64,000 bases of DNA from a bacterium 210820-DFI.6.37 (GCA_020558355.1 JAJCKG010000010.1:62001-126000), one strand, 5' to 3'; positions 46,306 through 54,323 are shown, numbered from the stretch's first letter. Made by a program: numbers and translations. Notes: generated by a model not told the origin, from the letters alone.

Positions 46306-47420
46306 AGCTTCACAATAAAAGCAGCAGACCGGATAATGTCGTCATGAAGGAGCAGGAGGTCATTCGGCAGTGTCAGGAGATTGAAGGAGAGCTTCCCGGA
46401 TTTTTAAAGGGCTTTTTCGCCTATCTCAGGGGAAATGTACTGCCCATGACCAGACTTGCGTATCTGCAGGATATCCGTTTTTTCTGCGGTTATCTGGTTC
46501 GGGAAACCAGCCTGACCCGCGCAAAAGCCATGGGGGAGATCACGGCTTCCGAATTTAACGCCATCCGGGCGGTAGACGTCAATGCTTTTATCGACTATTG
46601 CAGAAGATATGAGGTGGAAACGGATCACGCGGTTATTATTCATGAAAACAACAATAAAACCCTGGCCCGGAAGAAATCTTCCGTCTCTGTTATGTTCAAG
46701 CAGCTTTACCGCGACGAGATCGTAACAAAAAATATTACAGACGGGTTTGACCCCATCCGGGTGCCAAAGTCTTCGGAGCGGGAGATCAAGGCCCTTCAGG
46801 ATGATGAGGTTATGGTCATGCTGGACGCTGTTTCCACCGGAAGTCATCTGACAAAGAAGGAACGCCAGTTCTGGGAAAAAACAAAAAAGCGGGATAAGGC
46901 CATACTGATTTTATTTCTTACCTACGGGCTGCGGCTTTCCGAGCTGCAGCAGCTGAATGTTTCCTCCTTTAATTTTTCAAGGGGAGAATTCACTATCTAC
47001 CGAAAGAGGGGGAAGGAATCTAAAATGCCTTTAAACCTTTCTGTGACCCAGGTGCTTTCCGATTACATAGAGGGAGAAAGGGCCGCTGACGAAACGCTGG
47101 CCGAAGAGCACCGCGACGCTCTGTTTCTGTCTCTCCAGGGAAAACGAATGACCGAGCGGCAGATACGGGAGCTTGTAAAAAAATACACCTCCATCGGCCT
47201 TTCCACCTCCAGAAGCGCCGGCTACAGCCCTCACAAGCTGCGGGCCACAGCCGCTACCAGCCTGATTGGGCGCGGAAACTCGATCTACGATGTGCAGGCG
47301 CTTTTAGACCATGAGCAGGTCACCACTACACAGCTGTACGCTTCTCATAAAATGAATGTAAAACGGGATCTGGTAAAAGATATGGAGTGGGAACTGGAAC
47401 GAACCGGAAAGAAAAAATAG
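46284..47420 (+). CDS. Tyrosine recombinase (XerC/D-like)
   Basis: A 378-residue tyrosine recombinase. The N-terminal SAM-like core-binding domain spans about residues 35-165 and the catalytic domain about 175-370. Catalytic residues are visible: Arg in LTYGLRLSELQQL, His-x-x-Arg in SPHKLRATAATSLI, His in LLDHEQVTTTQLYAS, and the nucleophilic Tyr in the same segment. It is coupled to miaA by overlap, so it looks like a resident chromosomal recombinase rather than an integrase of a mobile element; no tRNA target, excisionase or phage genes are adjacent. Whether it is the main dif recombinase is unknown. Confidence 0.88.
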   Translation: MAEKKQIKLHNKSSRPDNVVMKEQEVIRQCQEIEGELPGFLKGFFAYLRGNVLPMTRLAYLQDIRFFCGYLVRETSLTRAKAMGEITASEFNAIRAVDVNAFIDYCRRYEVETDHAVIIHENNNKTLARKKSSVSVMFKQLYRDEIVTKNITDGFDPIRVPKSSEREIKALQDDEVMVMLDAVSTGSHLTKKERQFWEKTKKRDKAILILFLTYGLRLSELQQLNVSSFNFSRGEFTIYRKRGKESKMPLNLSVTQVLSDYIEGERAADETLAEEHRDALFLSLQGKRMTERQIRELVKKYTSIGLSTSRSAGYSPHKLRATAATSLIGRGNSIYDVQALLDHEQVTTTQLYASHKMNVKRDLVKDMEWELERTGKKK

Positions 47421-47501
47421 GATTTAAGAAAAAAGTAAGAAACCGTTTATGATAATGACAAAATTTGAGTGTATGATTTCTAGAAAGGAATTGAGAGGGA
47501 A

Positions 47502-49064
47502 ATGAAAAAAAAGGAATTTATCTGCGCCTGTGCAGCAGCTTCATTATTAATTGGTAATTTCGCGACCGCGTCCCCTGTATCCGCGGTGGATTATTCCTTT
47601 ATCCAGAAAGTAGAATCTCTGCAGTATGATCAGGAATTCCAGCAGGAGCTGCAGGAAGAAAAAGAAATCGCGAAAGGAAAGCCGGATACCAGCTGGTTCG
47701 ATCCGGAGGATAAAAAGCAGGAATATGAAATCAGTACCGAACAGGAGCTTTTTGGCTTCGCGAAGCTGGTAGGGACAAGAAAGCTGGACTGGCAGACAAA
47801 TGAGGTCTATACGTTTAAGGATATTACCATCAAGCTGACCGACGATATCAAGCTTACCCGGGCCTGGACGCCCATTGGCTCTTCCGAGGCCTATCCATTC
47901 GAAGGAACTTTCGATGGAAACGGACATACGGTTTCAGGCATTAAAATAAAAGGATCGACGGACGATAATCAGGGCTTTTTTGGATATGTCAGCGGAAAAG
48001 TCCGCAACCTTAACCTTTCCGGCTCTATCGAAACCACTGGCAGCAACGCGGGGGGAATTGCGGGAACTCTGATCCCGGGAGCGGTGATAGAAAACTGTAC
48101 CGCTCGGATCAATGTGACCGGACACGATAAAGTAGGCGGAATCGCGGGTGAGAGCACCTCCGCGCTTGTATACGGATGCGGCCACAGCGGAAACGTAAAA
48201 GGAAATGTAAAGGTTGGCGGAGTGGTAGGCGAAAACTGGAACGGGCAGATCCAGCAGTGCTCCAATGAGGGTACGGTAACGTCCGAGGGCAAAGGCGTCG
48301 GGACTTATGGAACCGGAGGCGTAGCCGGCAGATCTGTCGCGAAGGACGCTCTGATAAAGGAATGCTATAATAAGGGAAATGTGGTTTCCTCCAACGAGTG
48401 TGCCGGCGGAATCGTAGGATATACCAATGCGGAGGGCTCCACCGTAATCAGCTGCTATAACACAGGGATCATTTCCGGTCCGGAAAATGCCGCGTCTCCT
48501 TATGGGTATGTCGGAGGTATTGTCGGCAGCATTGGAGAAAACGGTGTCAAGCTTCAAAATTCCTATAACGCTGGCGTTGTAAAAAATGGGAAATACACCG
48601 GAGGCGTTCTGGGAAATTATACGGCAGATTTTTATTCAAAGCTGGAAAGCTATGTAAGCAATAACTACTACCTGGAAAGCACTTCTGATAAAGCCGTAGG
48701 AAAAGAAAAAGAAGATACAGGGCGCCGCAGCTATTCGGAAACGGCCGCGGCAAAATCAGAAGGGGATATGCGGAGCACCAATATGGCCTCTCTGCTTGGA
48801 ACCGCGTTCCGTCCTGATACGGATGGTATGCACGGCGTCAACAACGGCTATCCGATACTGGACTGGCAGGAGGATACGACTGTAGACAAATCCGATCTGC
48901 TGGGTGAAATGAAGATCAATTATAAAAAGGAATTCAAAGCGTTTTTGGATAAATACCCTTACGGAGTGAACCGCGGCGAATCCATCATACAGCTGGCAAA
49001 TCCTCAGCTGTTCTTTGAAAACATATTGTCTAATATAGAAGCGCGGCAGGAAAAAGGAGAATAA
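47502..49064 (+). CDS. Secreted GLUG-motif repeat protein
   Basis: A 520-residue exported protein with a signal peptide (residues about 1-28, FICACAAASLLIGNFATASP then VSA). An N-terminal domain of about 110 residues is followed from about residue 125 by imperfect repeats of 25-35 residues built on GGIxG and C-Y-N-x-G units (GGIAGTLIPGAVIENCTARI, GGIVGYTNAEGSTVISCYNT). Such GLUG repeats form beta-helical surface proteins. No LPXTG or membrane anchor is seen, so it may be released or held non-covalently. Its last 50 residues are helical. Its function is unknown; adhesion is a guess. It starts a new unit and abuts the next gene. Confidence 0.8.
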   Translation: MKKKEFICACAAASLLIGNFATASPVSAVDYSFIQKVESLQYDQEFQQELQEEKEIAKGKPDTSWFDPEDKKQEYEISTEQELFGFAKLVGTRKLDWQTNEVYTFKDITIKLTDDIKLTRAWTPIGSSEAYPFEGTFDGNGHTVSGIKIKGSTDDNQGFFGYVSGKVRNLNLSGSIETTGSNAGGIAGTLIPGAVIENCTARINVTGHDKVGGIAGESTSALVYGCGHSGNVKGNVKVGGVVGENWNGQIQQCSNEGTVTSEGKGVGTYGTGGVAGRSVAKDALIKECYNKGNVVSSNECAGGIVGYTNAEGSTVISCYNTGIISGPENAASPYGYVGGIVGSIGENGVKLQNSYNAGVVKNGKYTGGVLGNYTADFYSKLESYVSNNYYLESTSDKAVGKEKEDTGRRSYSETAAAKSEGDMRSTNMASLLGTAFRPDTDGMHGVNNGYPILDWQEDTTVDKSDLLGEMKINYKKEFKAFLDKYPYGVNRGESIIQLANPQLFFENILSNIEARQEKGE

Positions 49065-49065
49065 T

Positions 49066-50358
49066 ATGCGGCAGAACACATATCAATTACTGACAAAGGA
49101 ATTACAGATCGATCCAAAAGTACTGGACCTGGTTTCTCAGGCAGAAGATGAAATCCGGGAAGAGTTCGAAATATTGGATGATATTATGGCTTACAACCAA
49201 TATAAAGTTTTAACCGCTTTTCAGGAAAATCGCATCAGTGATACGCATTTCGCCTGGAATACAGGTTATGGCTATGACGACGCGGGCAGAGAAGCTCTGG
49301 AACGGGTCTACGCGGATATTTTTAAAACCGAGGCGGCGCTGGTGCGTCCCATCATTGTAAACGGAACTCACGCGCTGACACTGACCCTTACAGGGATTCT
49401 GCGTCCCGGCGATGAATTGATTTACTGTACCGGAGCGCCTTATGATACATTGGAAGAGGTAATCGGCATAAGAGGGCAGGGGAAGGGCTCTCTGGCGGAA
49501 TTCGGTGTCAGCTATAAACAGGTGGAACTGACAGAAGACGGCGATATCGATCTGACAGCCCTGAAAAACGCGATTTCTCCCAAGACCCGGATGGTTACGG
49601 TACAGCGCGCTACCGGGTATGGCTGGAGAAAAGCGATCACAATCGATCAGATTGGAAAGTGGGCTGATTTTGTACATAGTGTTAATCCGGATATTATCTG
49701 TATGGTGGATAACTGCTATGGAGAATTTCTTGATACAAAAGAGCCGACCCAGGTTGGAGCTGATGTACTGGCGGGCTCCCTGATTAAAAATCCTGGCGGC
49801 GGCTTAGCTCTTACTGGAGGGTATATTGCCGGAAGAAAAGACCTGATCGACAATATTTCCTACCGCATGACCTCTCCGGGAATCGGCGGGGAATGCGGCC
49901 TTACCTTTGGCCAGACCAGAACCATGTTTCAGGGGCTTTTCATTGCTCCTAAGACCGTAAATGGAGCGGTTAAAGGAGCGGCGCTCTGCGCGAAGGTTTT
50001 TGAAAAGCTGGGATATGATGTGTGTCCAAAGGCTTTTGAAAAGCGCAGCGATATTATTGAGGCTGTAAAGCTGGGAAGCCCGGAAGCGGTGGTCGCTTTT
50101 TGTGAAGGAATCCAAGCCGCGGCGCCGATCGACGCCTATGTAAAGCCGATTCCATGGGATATGCCGGGTTATGAGGATCAGGTTGTCATGGCCGCGGGCG
50201 CTTTTGTTCAGGGCTCTTCCATTGAGCTGAGCGCTGACGCTCCGATTCGCCCTCCATATATCGTATATTTCCAGGGAGGACTTACTTACGAACATTCCAA
50301 GTTCGGAGTCATCAAAGCGCTGCAGACGCTATATGAAAAAAAGCTGGTTACAATATAA
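49066..50358 (+). CDS. Methionine gamma-lyase family protein (YnbB/aluminium-resistance type)
   Basis: A 430-residue PLP enzyme of the family often labelled aluminium resistance protein. It has GYDDAGREALERVYADIFKT, the Cys/Met-metabolism fold segment VRPIIVNGTHALTLTLTGIL, and the probable PLP lysine in AGSLIKNPGGGLALTGGYIA. The Bacillus orthologue ynbB sits near miaA and hfq. The true reaction is unproven. It starts one base after the GLUG gene stop, with AGGAG at the junction, so the two are cotranscribed. Confidence 0.88.
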   Translation: MRQNTYQLLTKELQIDPKVLDLVSQAEDEIREEFEILDDIMAYNQYKVLTAFQENRISDTHFAWNTGYGYDDAGREALERVYADIFKTEAALVRPIIVNGTHALTLTLTGILRPGDELIYCTGAPYDTLEEVIGIRGQGKGSLAEFGVSYKQVELTEDGDIDLTALKNAISPKTRMVTVQRATGYGWRKAITIDQIGKWADFVHSVNPDIICMVDNCYGEFLDTKEPTQVGADVLAGSLIKNPGGGLALTGGYIAGRKDLIDNISYRMTSPGIGGECGLTFGQTRTMFQGLFIAPKTVNGAVKGAALCAKVFEKLGYDVCPKAFEKRSDIIEAVKLGSPEAVVAFCEGIQAAAPIDAYVKPIPWDMPGYEDQVVMAAGAFVQGSSIELSADAPIRPPYIVYFQGGLTYEHSKFGVIKALQTLYEKKLVTI

Positions 50359-50394
50359 AAATACCAGTTCTGTGTAAAAAACTGTAGGATGTAT

Positions 50395-51126
50395 ATGAAC
50401 AAACGAAGAAAAGAGAAACTGCATAAAAAAGTAAAGATGATCAGCACGATCCTTAAATTTGCGCTGCTTATTTTTATTATAGTCGGCTTACCGCTGTATA
50501 TTTATTTTTGTCAGCCTGAGCTGATCGATAATATGTCCAGTCTGGAAAATGTAAACGCGTTTTTCCGCCAATACCGGGCACAAAGCATATTTGTGTACAT
50601 TGGCGCCCAGATTATGCAGATTGTTATCTGTGTCATACCCGGACAATGGCTGCAGCTTGCCGCCGGCTATATGTACGGTTTTTGGCTGGGCTTTCTCTTT
50701 TCGCTCATTGGCGCGGCAATCGGTTCTATTGTCACATATTATCTGGCAAAGCTGCTGGGGCATGACGCTATGCATCTTATTTTCGGAGAGGAAAAAATCA
50801 ATTCCTTTATTCGAAAGCTCAACAGCAAAAAGGCAATCGTTGTCGTTTTTCTTATCTTTCTGATACCGGGTGTCCCTAAGGATCTCTGCAATTACGCGGC
50901 AGGTATCTCAGAAATGAAATTAAAGCCGTTCCTTGTGGTTTCGCTTGTCGGACGAAGCCCCGGCATGATGGGAAGCCTTTTAATCGGACGCCAGATCGAG
51001 GCGGGACAATATACGGGAGCGGTTGTTATCGCTGTAATCGCGGTACTTTTATGTATCATAGGAATTATCATGCGAAAGCGGCTGACCGGCTGGCTGGACA
51101 AAGCCTATGATAAGCTTTACAAATAG
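50395..51126 (+). CDS. VTT-domain (TVP38/TMEM64, DedA-like) membrane protein
   Basis: A 243-residue membrane protein with a basic N-terminus and about six hydrophobic stretches. The VTT core has QLAAGYMYGFWLGFLFSLIG, AAIGSIVTYYLAKLLG and LFLIPGVPKDLCNYAAGISE, the reentrant-loop motif of the family. DedA/VTT proteins scramble or move lipids and lipid carriers. ATG 50395 is favoured by AGGA five bases upstream; an ATG at 50389 overlaps that site. Confidence 0.88.
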   Translation: MNKRRKEKLHKKVKMISTILKFALLIFIIVGLPLYIYFCQPELIDNMSSLENVNAFFRQYRAQSIFVYIGAQIMQIVICVIPGQWLQLAAGYMYGFWLGFLFSLIGAAIGSIVTYYLAKLLGHDAMHLIFGEEKINSFIRKLNSKKAIVVVFLIFLIPGVPKDLCNYAAGISEMKLKPFLVVSLVGRSPGMMGSLLIGRQIEAGQYTGAVVIAVIAVLLCIIGIIMRKRLTGWLDKAYDKLYK

Positions 51127-51138
51127 GGAGAACAGAAT

Positions 51139-51408
51139 ATGAAGCAAAATCTCAATTATATTTTATATGGTGTCGCTTTGATCATTATACTGATTCCCAT
51201 TGCTCTGGAGCAGACGGGAAAGGCTGTAGGACAGCCCGCGGAAACAATCCTGCTGTCCTGCGGGGTGCTGCTTCTCGTGCTTGGGAAAATTTGCTCTATT
51301 ATAAAAAAGAAGAGGGCGGAGGATGTACCTGGAACGTCCGTTTTTCAGGATGTGATTATCATCGCCTGCCTGCTGGCCATGCTGATCTGGATGATTATAA
51401 AAGGCTAG
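51139..51408 (+). CDS. Small membrane protein of unknown function
   Basis: An 89-residue protein with three hydrophobic segments (YILYGVALIIILIPIALEQT, ETILLSCGVLLLVLGKICSI and VIIIACLLAMLIWMIIKG), with a short basic loop KKKRAEDVPG between the last two. I do not recognise a family. It follows the VTT gene by 12 bases with GGGAG before the ATG, so it is probably cotranscribed, and is followed by a terminator. Confidence 0.65.
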   Translation: MKQNLNYILYGVALIIILIPIALEQTGKAVGQPAETILLSCGVLLLVLGKICSIIKKKRAEDVPGTSVFQDVIIIACLLAMLIWMIIKG

Positions 51409-51436
51409 CGGCGTTAAGAATAGCAGAATAAAGCGC

Positions 51437-51477
51437 AAAGACATGTGTACAGGAAAAGACATGTCTTTTTCTTTTGT
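51437..51477 (+). terminator. Rho-independent terminator before the SOS gene
   Basis: AAAGACATGT (51437-51446) pairs perfectly with ACATGTCTTT (51459-51468) around a 12-base loop and is followed by TTCTTTTGTT. Confidence 0.75.
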
Positions 51478-51496
51478 TAAAAAAGCCCTCAAGAGA

Positions 51497-51573
51497 GAAC
51501 AAATGTTTGAAAAAGCTCTTGACAAAGAATATATGTTCGTGTATTATAAAAATACAAAAAAGAACAAACGTTC
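51497..51573 (+). promoter_or_regulatory. SOS promoter with three LexA boxes
   Basis: TTGACA (51519-51524) and TATTAT (51542-51547) are 17 bases apart. Box 1 GAACAAATGTTT (51497-51508) lies upstream, box 2 GAATATATGTTC (51527-51538) lies between -35 and -10, and box 3 GAACAAACGTTC (51562-51573) lies just after the start. Box 3 is a perfect GAAC-N4-GTTC Gram-positive LexA site; the other two differ at one position. Tight LexA repression is inferred. No lexA gene lies in the window. Confidence 0.8.
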
Positions 51574-51592
51574 AGAAAGGGTGGTAAGAGCC

Positions 51593-51907
51593 ATGACAAA
51601 CACAAGAAAAAAGAAAAAATACAGAATCAAATCCAGAGTAAGATTTACTATATTTATCATGGTTTTACTGCTGATGACCATTACCGCGGCCAATGCGGTT
51701 CTTGGATTTTCTGACGCGGACGGATTAACAGAACAGGAATATATACAGGTCCAGGTAAAATCCGGTGATACGTTATGGTCTATCGCGGATGAATATATGC
51801 CTGAAGATATGGATCGCCGCGAATCGGTTCATATAATAAGCTCTGCGAACGATGTTCACGCGTCTCAGCTTTATCCGGGACAGATTCTGGACATTCCGGT
51901 TCAATAA
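51593..51907 (+). CDS. yneA: YneA-like SOS cell-division inhibitor (LysM protein)
   Basis: A 104-residue protein: a very basic N-terminus (TRKKKKYRIKSRVRF), one membrane helix (FTIFIMVLLLMTITAANAVL), and one extracytoplasmic LysM domain from about residue 48 (YIQVQVKSGDTLWSIADEYM to LYPGQILDIPVQ). This is the architecture of YneA, which halts division during DNA damage. Three LexA boxes in the promoter support the assignment. ATG 51593 is chosen because the upstream in-frame codons overlap those operators; the ribosome binding site is a modest AAAGGGTGG. The stop codon lies within a 21-bp tandem repeat. Confidence 0.82.
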   Translation: MTNTRKKKKYRIKSRVRFTIFIMVLLLMTITAANAVLGFSDADGLTEQEYIQVQVKSGDTLWSIADEYMPEDMDRRESVHIISSANDVHASQLYPGQILDIPVQ

Positions 51908-51941
51908 GATCGGCCTCAGATTCAATAAGATCGGTCTCAGA
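51900..51941 (+). repeat. 21-bp tandem duplication at the end of the LysM gene
   Basis: TTCAATAAGATCGGCCTCAGA minus its last base (51900-51919, unit end 51920) is repeated directly at 51921-51941 with a single C to T change. The first unit holds the TAA stop of the LysM gene (51905-51907). It looks like a recent slip or duplication and leaves the protein unchanged. Confidence 0.85.
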
Positions 51942-52132
51942 GCTTACAGACTGCTCGGAACAGCAGTTGAGGTGGATTGTATTGGTAAAAAGTTGTTAAA
52001 TCTCCAAAGCCTGAGGATATACAGGTCCAGCTGTTGATATAAAATGGCTTAAAACGGAAAAGAGAGGCTCACAATTTAGTATGGTTGTTTAAAAAAGAAA
52101 TTCCCTAAACCAATATTTATATGACTTATTTG
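51942..52132. other. Gene-free stretch after the LysM gene
   Basis: No supported gene. A 14-base identity to the LysM coding region (ATATACAGGTCCAG, 52017-52030 against 51741-51754) could be a remnant of a duplicated copy, but a match of this length also occurs by chance. No promoter with good elements is visible. Confidence 0.4.
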
Positions 52133-52170
52133 AAAAAAGATTCCGGATTGCCAATTGTCCGGACTTTTTT
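52133..52170 (+). terminator. Terminator-like hairpin
   Basis: AAAAAAG (52133-52139) with CTTTTTT (52164-52170), and TCCGGA (52142-52147) with TCCGGA (52158-52163), form a stem with a two-base bulge ending in a T-run. It may end transcripts coming from the LysM gene. Confidence 0.55.
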
Positions 52171-52419
52171 CATAATGGGTCAAAAGATTCAAGGAACACA
52201 TGTGGCAGCTAGAAAGCAGCGCTTAGGAGCGCCATACAACGTCTTATTCGGTTTTGATTTTATAACTATTCCGAAAATTATGATTTTAGGAATAGTTATG
52301 TCTATGGCGAAGAGGCCCTTCCACCGCAGGATCATTTGGCGGTTTGCAGCTATGGATCATCAATATAAAGCCCATAAAAGAACAAAGTCGGCTTTGCCGA
52401 TTTATGTTCAGCGGTAGAC
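52171..52419. other. Gene-free, hairpin-rich stretch
   Basis: No supported gene; a 98-codon frame at 52121-52417 has no family resemblance and passes through a terminator. Structures seen: a perfect 11-bp inverted repeat ATAACTATTCC/GGAATAGTTAT (52262-52272, 52289-52299), and AACAAAGTC (52381-52389) facing GACTTTGTT (52417-52425) with CGGC-TTT-GCCG between. The region could hold a structured RNA or be decayed DNA. Confidence 0.4.
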
Positions 52420-52471
52420 TTTGTTGATATTCCGGAAATATCGAAAACGATATTTCCTACATAATAAAAAA
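52420..52471. repeat. 52-bp dispersed element, copy 2
   Basis: Matches 28411-28462 at 50 of 52 positions. Here the hairpin is longer: GGAAATATCG-AAAA-CGATATTTCC is perfect over ten pairs. It lies against the terminator of the minus-strand lipoprotein gene with no plus-strand gene after it, which argues against it being a simple promoter. Confidence 0.7.
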
Positions 52472-52512
52472 ACGCGTCTTGATGATTTTTTGCAAGACGC
52501 GTTTTTTTTTAA
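52465..52512. terminator. Bidirectional rho-independent terminator
   Basis: AACGCGTCTTG (52471-52481) pairs perfectly with CAAGACGCGTT (52493-52503); an A-run lies on the left and a T-run on the right, so it can stop the minus-strand lipoprotein transcript and any plus-strand readthrough. Confidence 0.88.
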
Positions 52513-52917
52513 TTATTTTCTTTCATAAGTCAAGGTATATCCATTCTGCTCCATGACCAGAGTATCATTATCGAAGGATATCTGTTTTGTCACATCTTTT
52601 CCACCGGAGGTATAAGTGATGGTATACTGTCCGTTTTGCTCCAGCCAGGTTCCTAATCCGGAGACGCCCTCTACATCCAGGGTCACTTTCCCATCGCTTT
52701 CAAAACACAAAACCGGGACTTGTTTTACATCCGCCGATTTCATATAATCCGCCGCGCTGATCTCTTCATTTCCGGCCGCAATCCGGGTCATTTCCCAGGT
52801 GCCGGCAATAGCGCCATTTCCTCCTTTTTCTTGTCCACTGCCGCAGGACGTAAAAAGAAAGCATAAAATCAGAGCCGGAATAATAACGATCCTTTTTGAT
52901 CTCAGTTTATGATACAT
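52513..52917 (-). CDS. Small lipoprotein with lipocalin-like domain
   Basis: A 134-residue predicted lipoprotein: basic start (MYHKLRSKRIVII), a hydrophobic segment and the lipobox LFTSC, followed by a Gly/Ser linker. The rest reads as a small beta barrel: GTWEMTRIAAGNEEISAADY, then GKVTLDVEGVSGLGTWLEQN and GQYTITYTSGGKDVTKQISF, in the style of lipocalin-like DUF domains. Its role is unknown. It begins nine bases after the thioesterase stop and probably shares its transcript; its ribosome binding site is poor. Confidence 0.75.
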   Translation of the reverse strand: MYHKLRSKRIVIIPALILCFLFTSCGSGQEKGGNGAIAGTWEMTRIAAGNEEISAADYMKSADVKQVPVLCFESDGKVTLDVEGVSGLGTWLEQNGQYTITYTSGGKDVTKQISFDNDTLVMEQNGYTLTYERK

Positions 52918-52926
52918 ACGCTTTTA

Positions 52927-53373
52927 CTATTTTCCTTTTTTCTCCCTTTTAGCCTTTGCTTCCTGATAAAGCTTGACCTCATCTTCTGTTTCCGGCGTGT
53001 ATTCCGGTACGCTTTGCGGCCGTCCATTCTTTCCCATGCAAACCATTGTAAAATAAGCGGACAGGGCTTTTTCCGGCTTACTGTTGGCTTCCAGGTCTTC
53101 GGATTCTACATTTACAAAGACTTCCATAGAAGAACGTCCTACATAGACGATGGATGCTGTGCAGGTTACTAAAGCTCCTACAAAAATTGGAAGATGAAAT
53201 TCCAGCTCGTCTACCCGGGCGGTTACGCAGTTTGCCTTGGCATATTTCATGGCAACGGCTCCCGCGGCTGTATCCATAAATTTCATAATTTCACCGCCAT
53301 GTACATTTCCGGCTACATTAGCCTGATGCGGCAGCATTACCTGACTCATAACGATTTGATTTCTAATGTTCAT
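52927..53373 (-). CDS. Acyl-CoA thioesterase (hotdog fold, YciA-like)
   Basis: A 148-residue hotdog-fold protein. It has QVMLPHQANVAGNVHGGEIM, containing the conserved Asn-x-x-G-x-x-x-G-G substrate motif, then MDTAAGAVAMKYAKANCVTA and the strand VYVGRSSMEVFVNV. The tail is basic. These enzymes hydrolyse acyl-CoA; chain length is not readable. AAGGAGG precedes the ATG. Confidence 0.9.
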   Translation of the reverse strand: MNIRNQIVMSQVMLPHQANVAGNVHGGEIMKFMDTAAGAVAMKYAKANCVTARVDELEFHLPIFVGALVTCTASIVYVGRSSMEVFVNVESEDLEANSKPEKALSAYFTMVCMGKNGRPQSVPEYTPETEDEVKLYQEAKAKREKKGK

Positions 53374-53421
53374 TTCTTTTTTTCCTCCTTATTTTTTACA
53401 TTTCTGCAGCTATTGCAAGGC

Positions 53422-53847
53422 TTACAGTGAATCCAGATAGCTTTGCAGGATCAGCACCGCAGCCTGTTTGTCGATTACTTTTTTTCGTTTGCTTCTGCGC
53501 ACGTCAGCTTCGATCAGGACTTTTTCAGCCATAACCGTAGTGAAGCGTTCATCCTGATAGACCAGTTTGACATTCCCCATTGCGGAGCTTCTCAGCTTGT
53601 TTTCCAGCATGGTCTTAAATTCATATACTTTTTCGGTCTGGATGCTGTCTGTACCATCCAGCTTTTTGGGAAGTCCAATGACGACTGTATCACAATCATG
53701 CTCCCGAATCAAATCCAGGATCTTTCCTGTGTCCTTTCGGATTCCAACTCGCTGAATTGTTGTGATTCCCTGCGCGGTAATAAGCAGAGGGTCGCTGACC
53801 GCTACGCCGATGGTTTTATCACCTACATCAAGCGCCATTTTTTTCAT
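53422..53847 (-). CDS. ruvX: Putative pre-16S rRNA nuclease / Holliday junction resolvase YqgF
   Basis: A 141-residue RNase H-fold protein: ALDVGDKTIGVAVSDPLLIT at the start, DTVVIGLPKKLDGTDSIQTE in the middle, and LVYQDERFTTVMAEKVLIEA then KVIDKQAAVLILQSYLDS at the end, with the conserved acidic residues. It is thought to process the 5' end of 16S rRNA. ATG 53847 follows GGAGG. Gene order alaS-ireB-ruvX is conserved in Firmicutes. Confidence 0.95.
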   Translation of the reverse strand: MKKMALDVGDKTIGVAVSDPLLITAQGITTIQRVGIRKDTGKILDLIREHDCDTVVIGLPKKLDGTDSIQTEKVYEFKTMLENKLRSSAMGNVKLVYQDERFTTVMAEKVLIEADVRRSKRKKVIDKQAAVLILQSYLDSL

Positions 53848-53891
53848 AAAGCTGTGCCTCCTGTTTTCTCCCTTTTTAGCCGGGCTATCGC

Positions 53892-53927
53892 AGAAAAATA
53901 GCGGACCTGAAAAATACACGGCCCGCT
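53892..53927 (-). terminator. Probable terminator between ireB and ruvX
   Basis: On the minus strand AGCGGGCC pairs with GGTCCGCT (plus positions 53920-53927 and 53900-53907, one G-T pair), followed by ATTTTTC. It may only partly stop transcription before ruvX. Confidence 0.55.
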
Positions 53928-53951
53928 TAATTCTATTTTTCTTATTATGGT

Positions 53952-54200
53952 TTATTTACCGAGATATGCCTTGATCAGTTCCTCTACCAGATCATCACGC
54001 TCAATGTGACCAATAATGTTTCTGGCATTATTATGGCTGGTAATATAGGAAGGGTCTCCTGACAGGATATATCCTACCATTTGGTCGATCGCGTTATAGC
54101 CTCTTTCTTCTAAAGCGTCGTACACAATATTCAAAATTTCTTCTATCGTTCGCTGCTCGATCTTATCAAAATTGTCGTACATTCTAGTTTGTCTGTCCAT
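53952..54200 (-). CDS. ireB: IreB family regulatory phosphoprotein
   Basis: An 82-residue protein matching the UPF0297/IreB family: [60 protein letters not shown]. In Enterococcus IreB is a substrate of the Ser/Thr kinase IreK and affects cephalosporin tolerance. The start is ATG 54200, seven bases after AAGGAGG. It lies between alaS and ruvX but has its own promoter. Confidence 0.95.
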   Translation of the reverse strand: MDRQTRMYDNFDKIEQRTIEEILNIVYDALEERGYNAIDQMVGYILSGDPSYITSHNNARNIIGHIERDDLVEELIKAYLGK

Positions 54201-54231
54201 GGTATGTACCTCCTTACCGTCTCTCATTTTG

Positions 54232-54260
54232 ATTATACACTTTTATACAGTGAAGTACAA
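54232..54260 (-). promoter_or_regulatory. Promoter of ireB
   Basis: On the minus strand TTGTAC (54260-54255) and TATAAT (54237-54232) have a 17-base spacer, ending about 30 bases before the ireB start. Confidence 0.7.
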
Positions 54261-54323
54261 GAGCTTTTGGTCAACTTCACAAAGACTTAACAAACATTTT
54301 ACATGTTAGTATACATAAAACTT

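Noticed and set aside
48000..48620. Repeated DNA that might be a CRISPR or satellite array
   Set aside because: The repeats are degenerate and stay in frame as GLUG motifs of a coding region; no identical repeats with spacers.
46284..49064. Prophage or integrative element marked by the tyrosine recombinase
   Set aside because: No attachment repeats, tRNA target, excisionase, phage or conjugation genes; the recombinase is coupled to miaA.
52121..52417. 98-codon plus-strand open frame
   Set aside because: No family resemblance, no ribosome binding site, and it reads through a terminator-like hairpin at 52133-52170.
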